64,000 nucleotides of DNA from Costus lasius (GCA_027563935.2 CM050453.2:14030001-14094000); one strand, 5' to 3'; counted from the first letter of the stretch, positions 21,841-33,749 are shown. A program made the numbers and translations. The notes: generated from the sequence alone by a model not told the origin.

Positions 21841-22260
21841 GGGATCTATGAATGCTGTCACGTGCATGATGACGGTCACACCCAGGCCGTGACAAGTTCA
21901 TTAATCTGCAGCAACGTCTTCACGCCCGTGATGATGATCACAGTTAGGCCGTGAAGAGCTAGTAAAAATCTGGATGGAGATCACGCCAGTGCACAATGCC
22001 CGTGTTCGCCTCAAAATATTTGTGCTGAAGTCCGTCACGGCCATGATGACCATCACGGGCTTACGTGACGAGTTCGTAAAAAAGTTTAGACAAAGATCAG
22101 TTCTGTGCTCCAAGCCGTGATGACTTCTCCCAATTTCTGAATCTTGACGATCACGGCCGTGAACCCCATCACAGGCTGGCCGTGATTACTTCGCACAATG
22201 TTTCTCTAGAACGCCCAGATGATCACAACCGTGATGGCTTTCACGGCTAGGTTGTGATTT
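21841..22260. repeat. CACGGCC/GGCCGTG repeat cluster, possible solo LTR remnant
   Basis: At least six degenerate copies of TCACGGCCGTGA-like words (CAGGCCGTGAC, CACGGGCTTACGTGACG, GATCACGGCCGTGAAC, GGCTGGCCGTGATTAC) are spaced roughly 35-65 bases apart. The same words define the LTR arrays of gypsy-A and gypsy-B, but no gypsy coding sequence is adjacent. It is most simply a remnant of a related LTR. Ends were not identified. Confidence 0.5.
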
Positions 22261-22714
22261 CCATAGAAAACTCAAAAAAATCTAAAATTTTACCTGTGAC
22301 CTCACTGAACTATGACGAATTTTCTCGTAACTTCAAATATTCAAAATCCTCATGAAAATATAAGAAAATGACTTGCATTTCACAAACAAATGAAAAAATA
22401 GTAAATATTTCGTACTTTATGGGAAAAGATACTAAATTCTAACATAAAACAAGACTTAAGCCTGAAAAGATTATATGAATGAGACTTTAAATCATATAAA
22501 AATAATACTCATCATATTGCTTCTTAGAAACGAGGAGATTATAAAAATTCAGACACAATTAAAAAGGAGAAAAAGAAATACAAGAAAAGAGAAAGCGTAA
22601 AAGCACATATACAACAGTACAGAGGCCAAGAGAAAGCATACAAATTTCTGTATTATAATTGTAAAATGCAAAGAATTATGCATATTAAGGCTCACAAACC
22701 ACATACTAAGGCTT

Positions 22715-23075
22715 TGATGGCTTGATGAATATTTAAATTTGAAGAATATTCGGTCTTGATGACTTTAGAAAATATCTAGCTTAGACGACGTGTTGGATAT
22801 TTATATTTAGATAATATCTTGCGTTGATGGCTTATTATATATTTAATTTAGAAAATATCTAACATCTATGGTTTGTTGGATATTTAATTTTGAAAATATC
22901 TGACCTTAACAGCTTATTAGGTAATTAAAAAATATCTTGCCCCAATGGTTTATAGGACATTTGAATTTGGCAAGTGCTCAGCCTTAGTGACTCACGAGTG
23001 TTTGGATTTTGAAAGCACTAGGCCTTGGTGGATTTGTGAGTATTTGAATTTGACATGTGCTCGGCCTTGAGCAAC
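22715..23075. repeat. Degenerate minisatellite, period about 50-60 bp
   Basis: A unit of the form GATGGCTTGTTGGATATTT, then AATTTAGAAAATATCT and a CCTT-containing spacer, recurs about six times with much divergence. Later copies read AGTGCTCGGCCTTG and GAGTATTTGAATTTG. Confidence 0.65.
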
Positions 23076-23768
23076 TACCTAAACATGTAATTATCCCATA
23101 ATTATATATTTATTCCTTCAAAGGATGAGGAATAACTATTATTTTTAGAAATTATTATTATTATTCACTTTGGAGCATCACATGCATAGTGTCATATTAA
23201 GGAACTACGCCCCTATGATAAACATTGACATTCGTATATCCTAAACAATATTATACTATAATGTACTAAATTTGATCAAATAGGTTGAGTCAGTGAGTCG
23301 ACCCATGTTTAATAGATGAATTATATCCTATTACTAAGATCACTTATTTAGATATACATTTTATTTTTGACCTCTAATCTAAATCCAAGGTCATATTTGG
23401 AAAGATCAAAGTCAATTTGATAGGGATAGATGCCCATATCATATCAATAACTATCAAATTAGCTCAGATTAATGAAAATTATTCTCAATCATCGAATATT
23501 TGATTTTTCTCATAATCGTTCATTTAAATTCACATATCTTCTTGTCCAAAACTCAGATAAAAAAATCTAGTATCATATTTAGAAAGATCAGGCTAAATTT
23601 AATAGGGATTGACACCTAGATTATCTCAAAAGTCATCTGATTGCTCTAGATATATGCAGATTATTCTTGACCAGTGATTTAATTTATGATTTAGATCTAA
23701 ACCATTTGATCAAATCTAATTGATCTTATTCTATCAAAGCAAAAGATTTGATCCATTTACATTGGGTC
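23076..23768. other. AT-rich intergenic region
   Basis: No gene or clear element is seen. There are short repeated phrases on the theme ATTTGATAGGGAT(A/T)GA with CTCA(A/G)AT, present around 23415-23440 and 23597-23625. Confidence 0.3.
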
Positions 23769-24246
23769 TAGGGGTGAGCAACGATTCAATAAAAACCGAT
23801 TTTACCAAATTTACCGCCTGTGTCGGTAAATTCGATTTCAATATCGGTATCAGTAATATTTTTTTTGAAAATTGGTATTTGGTTTCGGTATCGATTTTTT
23901 ATTTTTTGATTCAGTAAAAACTAAATTTATGATAGTAAATATTAAATTAATAAATTTGGTTTGATAAATTACCAAATTTAATGATATAAATATAAAATTA
24001 TTAAATTTGATTTGATATATATATAAAAATAAAAATATTATTATATTTATATAGATAAAATAATTTAAATTAGTAAATTAGTAATTTAACGAATTTACCA
24101 AAAAAATTTTGGTAAATTTGGTTCGGTAAGAGATCCATTTTTTTTAAATTCGGTTCAGTTTTGATTTTAAAAATTTTGATAAAATATAAATCAGTAAATT
24201 CAATTTCGATAAATTTTGTTCAGTAAAAACCAAATGCTCACCCCTA
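23769..24246. mobile_element. Non-autonomous hAT-like element (MITE)
   Basis: The ends are perfect 12-bp inverted repeats, TAGGGGTGAGCA and TGCTCACCCCTA (13 bp if the next C/G pair is counted). The flanking 8 bases, ATTGGGTC and GTTTGGTC, agree at 6 of 8 positions. An 8-bp duplication and TAGGG-type ends are typical of hAT. The 478-bp interior is AT-rich, repeats words like GGTAAATTCGGT, and has no transposase. Confidence 0.7.
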
Positions 24247-24432
24247 GTTTGGTCAGATCCTGACCATAAAATTTCGGCGAGACAAATGAGTGTCTCGGCG
24301 AGACAAATGAATTAATATTATAATTAACTTTCTTAAATTAATTATTTGTATTTTTTAATGCAGGGTATAATTGTAATTTTTAGAAAACTTAGGGCTAATG
24401 TGCAAAGTGGCACAAAACCCTATTTAACTTTT

Positions 24433-24788
24433 TCTTCATTCTCTTCGAGATTTCGTTTTCTGCTGTTATCCGACGACTGTTTTTCTCCCCTTCTTTTCTG
24501 ATGAGATTTTCTCTCTTCTTCTCTATTGATTGCTGAAATTTGTGCTGGGAAATTTTGATCGGCAGCTTCTTCACCTTGGATTTGCTTCAAGAGGTGTGCA
24601 ATAATAATTCCTTCTTTTCCCTTCAAGATTTCTTTTCTATTTCTCTTCAGCGACTATTTTCCTCCTCTCTTTCTTCTAATGAAATTTCCTCTCTTCTCCT
24701 CTATTGATTTCTGATATTTGTGCGGGGAAAGCTTGATCGGCAACATCTTCAGCTTGGACTTGCATCAAGAGGTGTGCAATAATAATTC
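24433..24788. repeat. Tandem duplication, about 178 bp x 2, diverged
   Basis: Copies at about 24433-24610 and 24611-24788 share TCTATTGATT, TTGATCGGCA and CAAGAGGTGTGCAATAATA. Both are CT-rich, like a plant 5' leader, and each ends in AAGAG/GTGTGC, which could serve as a splice donor. Confidence 0.7.
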
Positions 24789-27700
24789 TTGGAATTTTCT
24801 TTTTTGTTTACGGATTTTGAGATTAGGTAAATCCTTTATGTATTCTTCTTCTATTTGAACTGTGTCAGATTTCTTTCTTCTATCTCATGTTGCTTTTGGA
24901 TTTTTGTTTGGGCGTTCTTAGTAAATGTAGATTTGCTGCTTAATATCTTAGGATTCTTTAATCTTTCAATGCCATTTGATTTCCTTGAACCATATCCAGA
25001 TTTGTATCTACTTGGTTCAATATTGTTTATTTAACTGATCAGTCACATTTGTTTTTAGAAAATTGGAAATATGATGTTGTAAGCATTAATTTTGTTGCCA
25101 TCTATGTTTTCGATAACCATCGATACTTGATGAAGAACTGTTCTGTGATGTGTGTCTGAGGTATGATTAATTTAAGAAGAGAATTCAAAGAAAGAGAATG
25201 AATCTGGAGATTGAAAGCAATACAAGAAATGTTACTATAATATGTTACTATAATATGTAGGCTGTGTTTCCTTGGGCGGAAAACTGGAAGGAAAGAATGA
25301 AAAGTACATTGAACCTAGTAGCATTTTGCATCTAGATTCAATATGTTTTTCATTTTTTCCTTTCAGTTTTTCGTCTAAGGAAACACACTATTAATTGTTA
25401 CTATGATCAGGAGAATGAATCTAGAGAACTATTCTAATGTGCGTATGTGTTGCTTTGACTTAAATCCTTGAATAGATCTGAATTATGTGCTATGGAAAAT
25501 TAGTAGGTAGGATGAATTTTTATATTGATTAATATGTAAATTTAGTGGAAAACTTACCTAATTAATTTGGCATTATTATGTGAATTTATAAAGTGAGCCC
25601 GATTGTTGAACACTCAAAGTAATTAGTTTAACTATTAGGATTATATTGCTTCATTTGGTTGCAAATTAGTTTAGTTTGGATTTGATACCCATACTCTTAT
25701 CTCTTGAAGTAGTAAAGTAGCTAAAAGCATAAATCAATTCTAGCATTCTGTGACTTTAATTAGCTTTGTTCTTTCAATTCTTTACATCATCTACAGTCAA
25801 TAAATTCTACTTCGGTTGACTGGGTAGTAATCAATCAAATTCCTATAACACTTAAAGTATTCATAAGCATTAGGAATTGATGTAAGTATTGCTAGACTAT
25901 AGAACATTTGCACTATTAGCAAATGCTGAAAAAAGAAATATATTTAACTAAGTTTTGAGTGTAACCTGAGTTTATTATGAATGAAATTTTCTACAAGCTG
26001 TGTAGATTCTAATGCCTTTATACAGTGCTATATTTGATTAGTAAAAGAATCATACTGGATAAGATCAAATTAACATACTTATTTCAATTCTTTAATTTTG
26101 ATTTCCTTCATATTTCCGCATACGTGTACGGTGAGTTAGAATTATAAGGAAATTAATTGGAATCAATTATAATTGGTAAAGAATATCAAATACATGTTTA
26201 TGTAACCAAATGGAACTAATCATTTGAAACAAATAGAAGTGTTGCTGTTAGAGCTAGACAACAATTAATGTGCAAATATAATTAAAGCATGTCTAGAATG
26301 AATCTTATGAAAGAACATTAAGATCTATGTCATTAAGGAATGATTGAATGCATGCATAACTTTGTCTTGGAAGAATTAATAAAGCAATTTTAATTATGTG
26401 AACACAGTAATCCTATCTCTTTGAAATAATTTTTTTTAAAAAAGAGGATATCTAAGATTTGATAAGTTAAAAAGTCAAGCTAAAGGCCAATGTTGGTAGG
26501 AACAAAAAGGGAATTGGTTAATGTAATATTTAGGATTTTTGCATACCTTAGTGGACATGATGAGAAATAATAAACTTCTATAAAATTTTAAGGTAATATG
26601 GAAGTCAAGACTAGAAACTAAGGTGATTCAAAGGCCGCGAGAATTGGTAAATATTTGGCAAAAATCAACCATTAAGGTAGGAATCTATTCCTTCACCTTT
26701 CAATACAGCATTTTGAGTTTTACTTAAAAGTTGTGTTATCTTATTGCCTGTCCTATGATTATTGTTTCTTTACCTTTGCACTCAACATTATTCATTTAGT
26801 GATGCATTGTGATGAGCATGACATGACTTGGTAATTACATTAGTTGCTTTGTTAAAACATCTATGATGATAATTTTAGTACCTTTGGGTGTTTGCTTGAT
26901 GACATGGCATAAACTGATCTGATGCTGGGCTATATTATACCATCTAGACCATTATGGACTCTATAGTGCCAAGTATCGATCGGCTACAAAGGTGCTAGCT
27001 AGAGGTGACCTGACGGAAAGTCATTAGACTAACTGGGGTCTTGGATGTTGGACACAACATCCTCCGAGCTGTCTGAGGATAGTTGTTCCATCGGTTGAAC
27101 AACGATGAAAATACTCTAACAAAGAGTGCAGACTCAAGAGTGAGGTTATACTGTGGTTATACTTTTGATTTACATGATTGTATGGACATGATGCTTACCA
27201 TATAGATTGGTAAAATTGGTTTAATCAACTTTCCTTGTTGCATGCATTTTGTGGTTCCTACTTGGCTCTTCTAACTAACTCCCTTTGTTTTGCCTCCAGG
27301 TTCAGGTTTGGCCCAACCTCAAAATGAATAGTTAGATAGAAATTGCAATCCTAGGGAAAATAAATGGCTAAAGTGTGTTTTCTTTACTTGTGGCATTTGT
27401 ATTTTGGCATTGTTGCCAAACTTTGAATTTTGTTGAAAGATGTTGTAATATGCATACTTTGGTTTGTTTTTGGCATGGATTGTAAAATTTGAAGCTTATT
27501 CAAACTTTTGTTAATAAAAGCTATGTTGTGGTTTATGGTGTGAATTGTTATTGTGTTGACTTGTATTTTTAAACTCTTATGTCTATGATAAAGTATTTCG
27601 TCGGATCGTAACAATTAAGGTCTACAATTCTGCAACTAATCAATTATCTTTATTACTGAACCTAAATTCCAATGATGATCGTGGCCTCTCAGGCATGCAG

Positions 27701-28160
27701 GAACTTAAAGCGCGTGCATGACCCCCTCTAAGTTCTCCATATTCTTTTTCTCCACCTCCCCTTGTTTAAGCTTTAAAGCGCGTGCATGACACGGCTGGTA
27801 ATTAAAGGCTTGTGTTACTACCATTGCAAAGGCACATACATAATTCAAAGGGCAGCACAGCAAGCAAGAGAGCCACTAATCAGGCTAAATTGCCATTGAA
27901 TAATTCAATTTCCTTTAGTTTACTTTAACATCTCACCATAACACAAATTTAGATATGGAGTTCTCATGGCGCCATTAGGAATTAAGTACAGACATAACAT
28001 GATTAGCAAGTACCAAAGAGGCAATGGTCTAATGTTTTTTTAGTTTTCTTACTGTATTAGCTGCTCATTTTACAAGTTTATGTACTCAAACATCATCATC
28101 ACGGAAGCAAATTGTCTTGCTTGCCACTAATTGCAGAACTAATGAGAAGGTCCTGCGTTA
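24789..28160. other. Long gene-free region, possibly part of an old long LTR
   Basis: No exon could be assembled. The stretch starting with the leader-like duplication at 24420 ends near 27613 in a polyadenylation-like TTAATAAAAGC and GGATCGTAACA. This resembles, from memory, the layout of the very long LTRs of Tekay/Del-type gypsy elements. The identification is weak. 27640-28160 shows two copies of AAAGCGCGTGCATGAC (27708 and 27775) and nothing else. Confidence 0.3.
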
Positions 28161-28928
28161 TACATATGTGTAATACTCCGAGTTTAGTCCCATATTAGAA
28201 ATAAAAGAAAAGATTATATGATTTATGAGGTTTATTGGATTTGCTATTATTAACTTAGGCTTAAGCATTTTTATAAATTGGATCATATTCTGTCATTGGG
28301 TTGACCTCATATACTACCGACAAGTCTTAAATGGGGGAGATTATAATATTCCTCCAACAATACACAGTAAAAAGGTCAGGTTAAATCTAGATTAGAGATA
28401 CTAACATTTATCATTGGTTTAATTCTATAAACTTTAACTTATTTTATTTTTTATCTAAATAATTATATTATAAGTAGAATTAAATAAAAGCGTGAAGAAT
28501 CATCACGTGAACTTAAATGAAATATTGTAAATTTTATGTTGAACGAAAATTCTTTAATATTAACCCAAAAATTATTAATATATAATTAATATAAACAAGA
28601 CATCATGATCTTTTAAGTTTAGGAATTAAAAAGAAGAAAAGTAAACCTATCCGAGAGAAAATAAATCATAAAATTTTACTTAGATAAAGAATACATGGAA
28701 CGAATCAACAAAAACATAGAAGAACCTACCTTCTCACCACCCATGACAAAACTCGAAAGCTTCTCCTTTTTCCCACCTCTCGTCAAACCATTCCCCCAAA
28801 ACAAAAGCAATGTATCCCTTCCCAATATCTTTCCTTCCAGCCAATCACTTTAGGGTGATCGAGAGCAAAATCTAGAGATTACTGTATTCATTAAATCGAT
28901 TAATTAATTTATTATTAAAGACATACCA

Positions 28929-28974
28929 AAAAGACAATTCCCTCTCATTAATAATAATAATAATAATAATATTG
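28929..28974. repeat. TAA microsatellite
   Basis: An AATAATAATAATAATAAT-type run lies in the chromovirus remnant region, adjacent to TATATATATTTGG. Confidence 0.8.
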
Positions 28975-29009
28975 TTTATATATATTTGGATCATATCATT
29001 TCCTTCCCC

Positions 29010-29400
29010 CTAAGAAAATTTGGTCCCCAATTTCTTCTCCACGTTCCCAAGTTACCTCTCTTTCTTAATGATGTTGCCAAAGGACTTTCACTAATAGTAT
29101 AATCTTATTTCGAAGAACATGCTCCTTGCGCTCCAAGATTTGAGTAGGTTGCTCAACAAAAGAAGTATCTTCATGTATTTGTTAGGGTTGACAATTCAAA
29201 ACATATGATGAGTCAGCAATATACTTCTGCAACATAGATACATAAAACACATTATGTATGCTAGCTAAAGAAGTGGTAGAGCAATACGATAGGCAACCAG
29301 ACCAATAAATTGTGAGGGCCAACTTACCCTTTTTACCAAATCTCTTAACTCCTTTAGTTGGGGAAACCTTTAAGAATTCATGATCACCAATTGCAAACTA
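29010..29400 (-). pseudogene. Chromodomain-bearing gypsy (chromovirus) pol C-terminus, fragment
   Basis: On the minus strand the integrase C-terminal module is readable: GDHEFLKVSPTKGVKRFGKK, then after a damaged stretch HNVFYVSMLQKYIADSSYVL. It continues into a chromodomain-like segment (ILERKEHVLRNK, LVKVLWQHH, a stop, then TWERGEEI). This arrangement is characteristic of plant chromoviruses of the Tekay/Del group. No RT or gag is nearby. The fragment sits between the inverted LTR remnants and is broken by stops and frameshifts. Confidence 0.75.
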
Positions 29401-29805
29401 CTAAATTTAGTTCATTATATGATATATAAGGCTTAGTGAGCTTGCTATTGCTAACTTAGGCTTGAGCATTTTAATAAATTGGGCTACATTACAAATTGGC
29501 TCACAAAGTTAATGAATAGTTTGCTTATTAAGTGGGTCGTAACAATGTTACGCCCTATAACAATATTTCATCACAAAGAATATAATAATCAAAATAATAA
29601 CAACTATCACTGTGTCTTATTTCATCATTCAAAATCCAAGAGTCAATTAACTATATATAATAGTAATACTAGCAAAACTATGTTATTACATAATCCAACT
29701 AAAAAGAGAACTTTAAAAATAAACACTCTTCTTAACATTTTTTCTCGTGCACCTTGCTTGCATTTACTTGTTCTAAAAAGGGATAACAACATAATTTAGC
29801 AAAAC

Positions 29806-30112
29806 CTAAGTAGGCTTCTCCAAAAAAAAATGAAAAAAATATAAAGCTATGGTTCCATCCATATAATTTAGGAGACCAAAAGATCAATGTATAAAAATTT
29901 AGAAATTGTACATATAATTATAATTTTTATTGTAACAGTATTACAATCTCCCCCACTTAAGACTTGACATCCTCATCAAGCCCATATCCCTTAGTTAGCA
30001 GCTAGGCTTCTCCAAAAAAAATGAAAAATATAAAGCTATGGTTCCATCCGTATAATTTGTTGTAACAGTATTACAATCTCTTTCCATTTAAGACTTGACG
30101 TTCTCGTCAAGC
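29806..30112. repeat. Partial tandem duplication inside the gypsy mosaic
   Basis: AGGCTTCTCCAAAAAAAA with ATAAAGCTATGGTTCCATCC occurs at about 29810 and 30004. TGTAACAGTATTACAATCTC with AAGACTTGAC occurs at about 29931 and 30062. The second copy lacks about 60 bases of the first. Confidence 0.75.
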
Positions 30113-30472
30113 CCATATCATGGCAGCTCCACCACCCTCGGTAGCCCTTTCTTATTGGAATCTCACCATGCTTAGGACTAAGTTTTGCTTTGATATTATT
30201 TGTTATTACTCGTATACAAACTATTTATTAACAATGTGACCCAATTTATTAAAATGCTTAAGCCCAAGTTAATAACAGCAAACCCACTAAATCTTATATA
30301 TCATATAATCTTTGCTCCCACTTCTAATGTGGGACTAAACTCGGGGTATTACATCATGCATAGCTTGCTCTAATTAAGGATGATGAAGGCATTGCAAATC
30401 ATCAGGACCATCCCAATAAAGGTTAAATGTTTATAGAGGTTCAACTTTACACTTACAGGTCACACTCATGAA

Positions 30473-31284
30473 TAGAGATGACAATAAAGCCCATCCCCGG
30501 TCTAACCTGACCAGGCCCGACCCGAAGTCAACGAGGAAAATCTGAGTTGATTGGGTCTTAGGTCAGGTTCGGGTAAAACCCGACTAGGTAAGATCGGGTC
30601 GTATGGGAATTCAGACATCCACCCCAAACCCAACCTCGATCCGAACCCGACTATTGAAAAAAGAAAAAAATACCCCTTATTTACAAAAAAAACCTAACCC
30701 TATCCCTTTTTCCTCTCTCCCAGCCAACCCTTCCTCTCCTCTCAGTTGCCTCTTCCTCCTCTCTCCCTCTCATCCATGCTGCCCCCTCTTCCTCCCCTCT
30801 CCCTCACCTCTTCCTCCTTACAAAATCTTCCTCCCTTCTCTCTCGCCTCTTCCTGCTCTCTCCCTCTCTTCCCTACTGCTTCTTCCTCCCCTCTGCCTTC
30901 CTCATGAACGACGGTGATGAAGTCAGTTGCAGGCAGTGCGAGAGGCTAGCTGTCAAGCGTCGGTAGCAAGAGCAACAAGCAGCATGAGAGGCGTTGGGTG
31001 CAGACAGTGAGAGCAGTAGGAGTGGGCGATGCGGGCGGCCTCTCCCTTCCTTCCCAACTTGTCTGTCACCATTTGCTGCTCATGTCGCTTACTTGCCGAC
31101 GGCAACAACAAGCAGCTTCGCCTCTCCCTCCCCATGTCATCATCGGTCGGGTCGAGTTTCCCGCGGGGTTGGGGTGCAGGGTTAGGTTTTCTAAACCTGT
31201 CAGGTTTGGGGATGGGTATGGAGAAGTTGAGGTCAGGTCGAGGATGGCAAAACGTATCCTCGACCCGCCCCGTTGCCATGCCTA
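30473..31284. mobile_element. Non-autonomous hAT-like element with GC/CT-rich interior
   Basis: Ends TAGAGATGACAA and TTGCCATGCCTA form a 12-bp inverted repeat with 9 matches. Flanks CTCATGAA (30465-30472) and TTCATGAA (31285-31292) match at 7 of 8 positions, an hAT-sized duplication. Sub-terminal GGGTCGGGTT/AACCCGACCC words occur at both ends. The middle is a long CT-rich tract with no transposase domain. Confidence 0.7.
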
Positions 31285-31564
31285 TTCATGAAAGAAAGAC
31301 AGAGAGAAATAGAGACATTTGGTGGCTTACAAGAGTGAAGCTTTAGGGCATTTGGCTCATTGTTTTTAAATTATTTTTAGTGAGATGTTATTTGTTAATC
31401 ACATTCAAAAACATAAAAAATTTAGAAATAGAAGTTTTAGAAATTAAAAAATAATACTTTTTCAGCTTCTACCCGCCACCCGCTTCTACTTTTACACAAA
31501 TAAAACCAGACAGCCTTTAGTTTTTTTTTTTTGCAGGTTCAATATTCACCTGTTATTTTCATTA

Positions 31565-31735
31565 TAATTGAAATTTATAATAATGATATAAAATTGTAAG
31601 GATATAAAATCTTATAAATTACTAGAATATAAAATTCTAAAATTTATAAGAATATAAGATGTTGAAAATTACAAGGATATAAAATTTTAAAAATTATAAA
31701 GATATAAAATTTTAATAATTATAAGAATATAAGAA
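31565..31735. repeat. Degenerate minisatellite, period about 26 bp
   Basis: Six or so copies of ATTATAAGGATATAAAATTTT-like units. Confidence 0.7.
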
Positions 31736-31739
31736 TCCT

Positions 31740-33275
31740 TGAATCATGAAAAATATTTTTGCTCTATTTTTACTCACAATAGAAAATCATACAAGGAGAT
31801 AAAAAGAAATTAGCTGTATCTTCCTCACCTTGGAGAGTTTTATCCAAACCCGCACCTGTTTTTTTCTCTTTGTATTATTGTATTGCTTTCTCTCCCAAAG
31901 CCTCCCTCCTCTCTTTATTCTTTATTTCTTTGCTCCTTTGCCGAGAGTTTGCCCCCTACCTGGCGCACTTCTCACAAGACCTCTATTTTTTTTTTCTTAG
32001 GGCATTTTTCACAACACCTCTTTCTTCTTTCTTCTGTCGCCAACCTTTCTGCCCTTTTTATTTCTGTCAGAGAGCTCTCCAATCTCCTTACTCTCATTTT
32101 TTTTTGTTTCCTCTCAGCTGCTTGACTTGGCTTACTTCTCCAAAACCAAGCATACCTCCCCAAAAACCAAATTTTTCTGTCAAATAAATAATGTGGAACA
32201 AAAAAATAAAACAATTATTATATAATTGAATAAATAATTATCACAATAAATAAAGTGTAAATATATACCTAATGCAGAAAATATTATAATTGAAAAGAGC
32301 AAAAGAATTACCAAATCTTCAATAATCAACTTCTCTCACTTGATCTCTGTTTCAATATCATGTTCGATAGAAAAGCCTCTTTTCATGTATTTACGAAGAT
32401 AAAGAGAGAAACGGTTAATATATCTATTTCACTTTAATATATAACATCTATTAAATTACATAAATAATTATTTTTTTCTAATAATAAACGAATTAAGAAG
32501 GCGTTAAAAAAGTATAACCATTAATAGTGCCATAAATTTTACATACCTCCCTAAAAACCAATTTTTTTCTGTCGAGAGTCGTCCCTTTTTCTTGAGCGTC
32601 CTGTTTTTTTTGGCAATAGGTATGCAGCTTCTTTCCCTTCGCAACTTTTTTTTGTCCCTTCTTCACTTTATAGTAATGAATTAGCTAATATGCTAGAACC
32701 AATCGCTCGTGGCTCGTGCCACTGGAGTTAGCTCTGCCAAGTTGCTTTTAAGTATTTTTAAATACAAACTTGAAAAAAATGTTCGCTATTAAAAAACTAA
32801 ATAAAAAAATAAATAAAATAAAAGTTAAAAAACTAGAGTTTCTTGCTTTTATGATTCCATAAAAAATTGGTCTAAAATAAAAAAATTTTTAAGAACCTTT
32901 ATAGGTGAAATTTTTTATTTTTTTTACAATTATAGAAATAAAAAATATTATTAATGTAAATTAATTATAATTTTAATATAAATAAATATATATTATTTAA
33001 AATATTATAAGTATAGTTAGTCATTTTAATATTTTATGATATTAAAAATAAAAAAATCTATTAAATAATTTTTAATTATTTATAAATAACAATAAAAGGC
33101 ATTTAATCATATTGGAAGAAAAAAAAAACGTGGGTCCGATGAACACCTGGAAATACGTTTTAGTTTAGTGGACTTCGGCGGAAGTGATAGTGTTGCGTAG
33201 TATACGAATTATAAAATAATAACGTGTAATAAAAATCCTGCTCAAGATTGCTATACTGCTCAAGATTACTAAGCA
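31740..33275. other. AT-rich region with CT-rich block, upstream of the TFIIIC gene
   Basis: No gene is seen. 31860-32190 is CT-rich on the + strand and produces spurious open frames. A direct repeat, CATACCTCCC(C/T)AAAAACCAA with TTTTCTGTC, lies at 32151-32181 and 32542-32573, about 391 bases apart. It could mark an old duplication or the flanks of an insertion. Confidence 0.4.
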
Positions 33276-33423
33276 GGAATATGCAGCTTCCCGTTTGGCC
33301 TACTGTTTTAATCAACTTTTTAGGTTGCGGGCAGTGAAAAATAAAAAGTTTGCTCATTTAGAAATACCGTTTCCCAGTTCCCACTAAAAGAAGTTGTACT
33401 GTAAATAGGAAGCTGCATATTCC
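33276..33423. repeat. Perfect 16-bp inverted repeat
   Basis: GGAATATGCAGCTTCC (33276-33291) and its exact reverse complement (33408-33423) are separated by 116 bases. Just before the left arm, TGCTCAAGATT occurs twice. It may be a small hairpin-type element about 480 bases before the TFIIIC start codon. Confidence 0.75.
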
Positions 33424-33479
33424 TCTACCGTTCTTGACTTCTTCCCCGTGCCCTAAGCGAAGCCGCAGGCTGTTCGTCC

Positions 33480-33660
33480 GCTCTCCTCCCGCTCTGCCTC
33501 CAGTGTCCGTCCGTCCACTCCGCCTCCAGCGTCTGTCCGCTCTCCTTCAGCGTCCTCTCACTCTCCTCCCGCTCCGCCTCCAGCGTCCGTACGCTCTCCT
33601 CCAGCGTCCTCTCGCTCTCCTCCTAGCCAGCGTCCGTTCTCCTCCCACGCTCCCTCTCAG
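33480..33660 (+). repeat. CT/GC-rich imperfect repeats in the TFIIIC upstream region
   Basis: Words CGCTCTCCTCC, CCGCCTCCAGCGTCCGT and TCCAGCGTCCTCTC recur about every 30-60 bases. The open frame across it is low-complexity and not considered a gene. It lies 250-430 bases upstream of the TFIIIC ATG and may be leader or promoter DNA. Confidence 0.6.
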
Positions 33661-33749
33661 CCGCCGTCGAAGAGGAGAAGCATTGATCTATCAGTTAATG
33701 ATTTTTTTCCCAATGTATATTAGATTTTGACCAATTTTGATTATAATTA

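Larger units (their letters stand above)
28168..30356. mobile_element. Inverted mosaic of Ty3/gypsy LTR remnants
   Basis: TGTAATACTCCGAGTTTAG at 28168 (+) faces its near-exact inverted copy ending at 30356 (CTAAACTCGGGGTATTACA). Each arm continues with similar TTATATGAT and TTAACTTAGGCTTAAGCAT words. A third, 5'-truncated copy on the + strand lies at about 29405-29543 and ends GGGTCGTAACA. Three purine tracts followed by a TGTAAT/TATAAT word (near 28337 on +, near 29965 and 30090 on -) look like polypurine-tract/LTR junctions of several nested or rearranged copies. Confidence 0.55.

Noticed and set aside
30603..30917. 104-codon Pro/Ser/Leu-rich frame
   Set aside because: Translation of the CT-rich tract in the hAT-like element. 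It has no domain and no gene context.
33434..33730. 98-codon Arg/Leu/Pro-rich frame upstream of TFIIIC
   Set aside because: Repeats of CTCTCCTCC/GCCTCCAGCG translated. More likely leader or promoter DNA.
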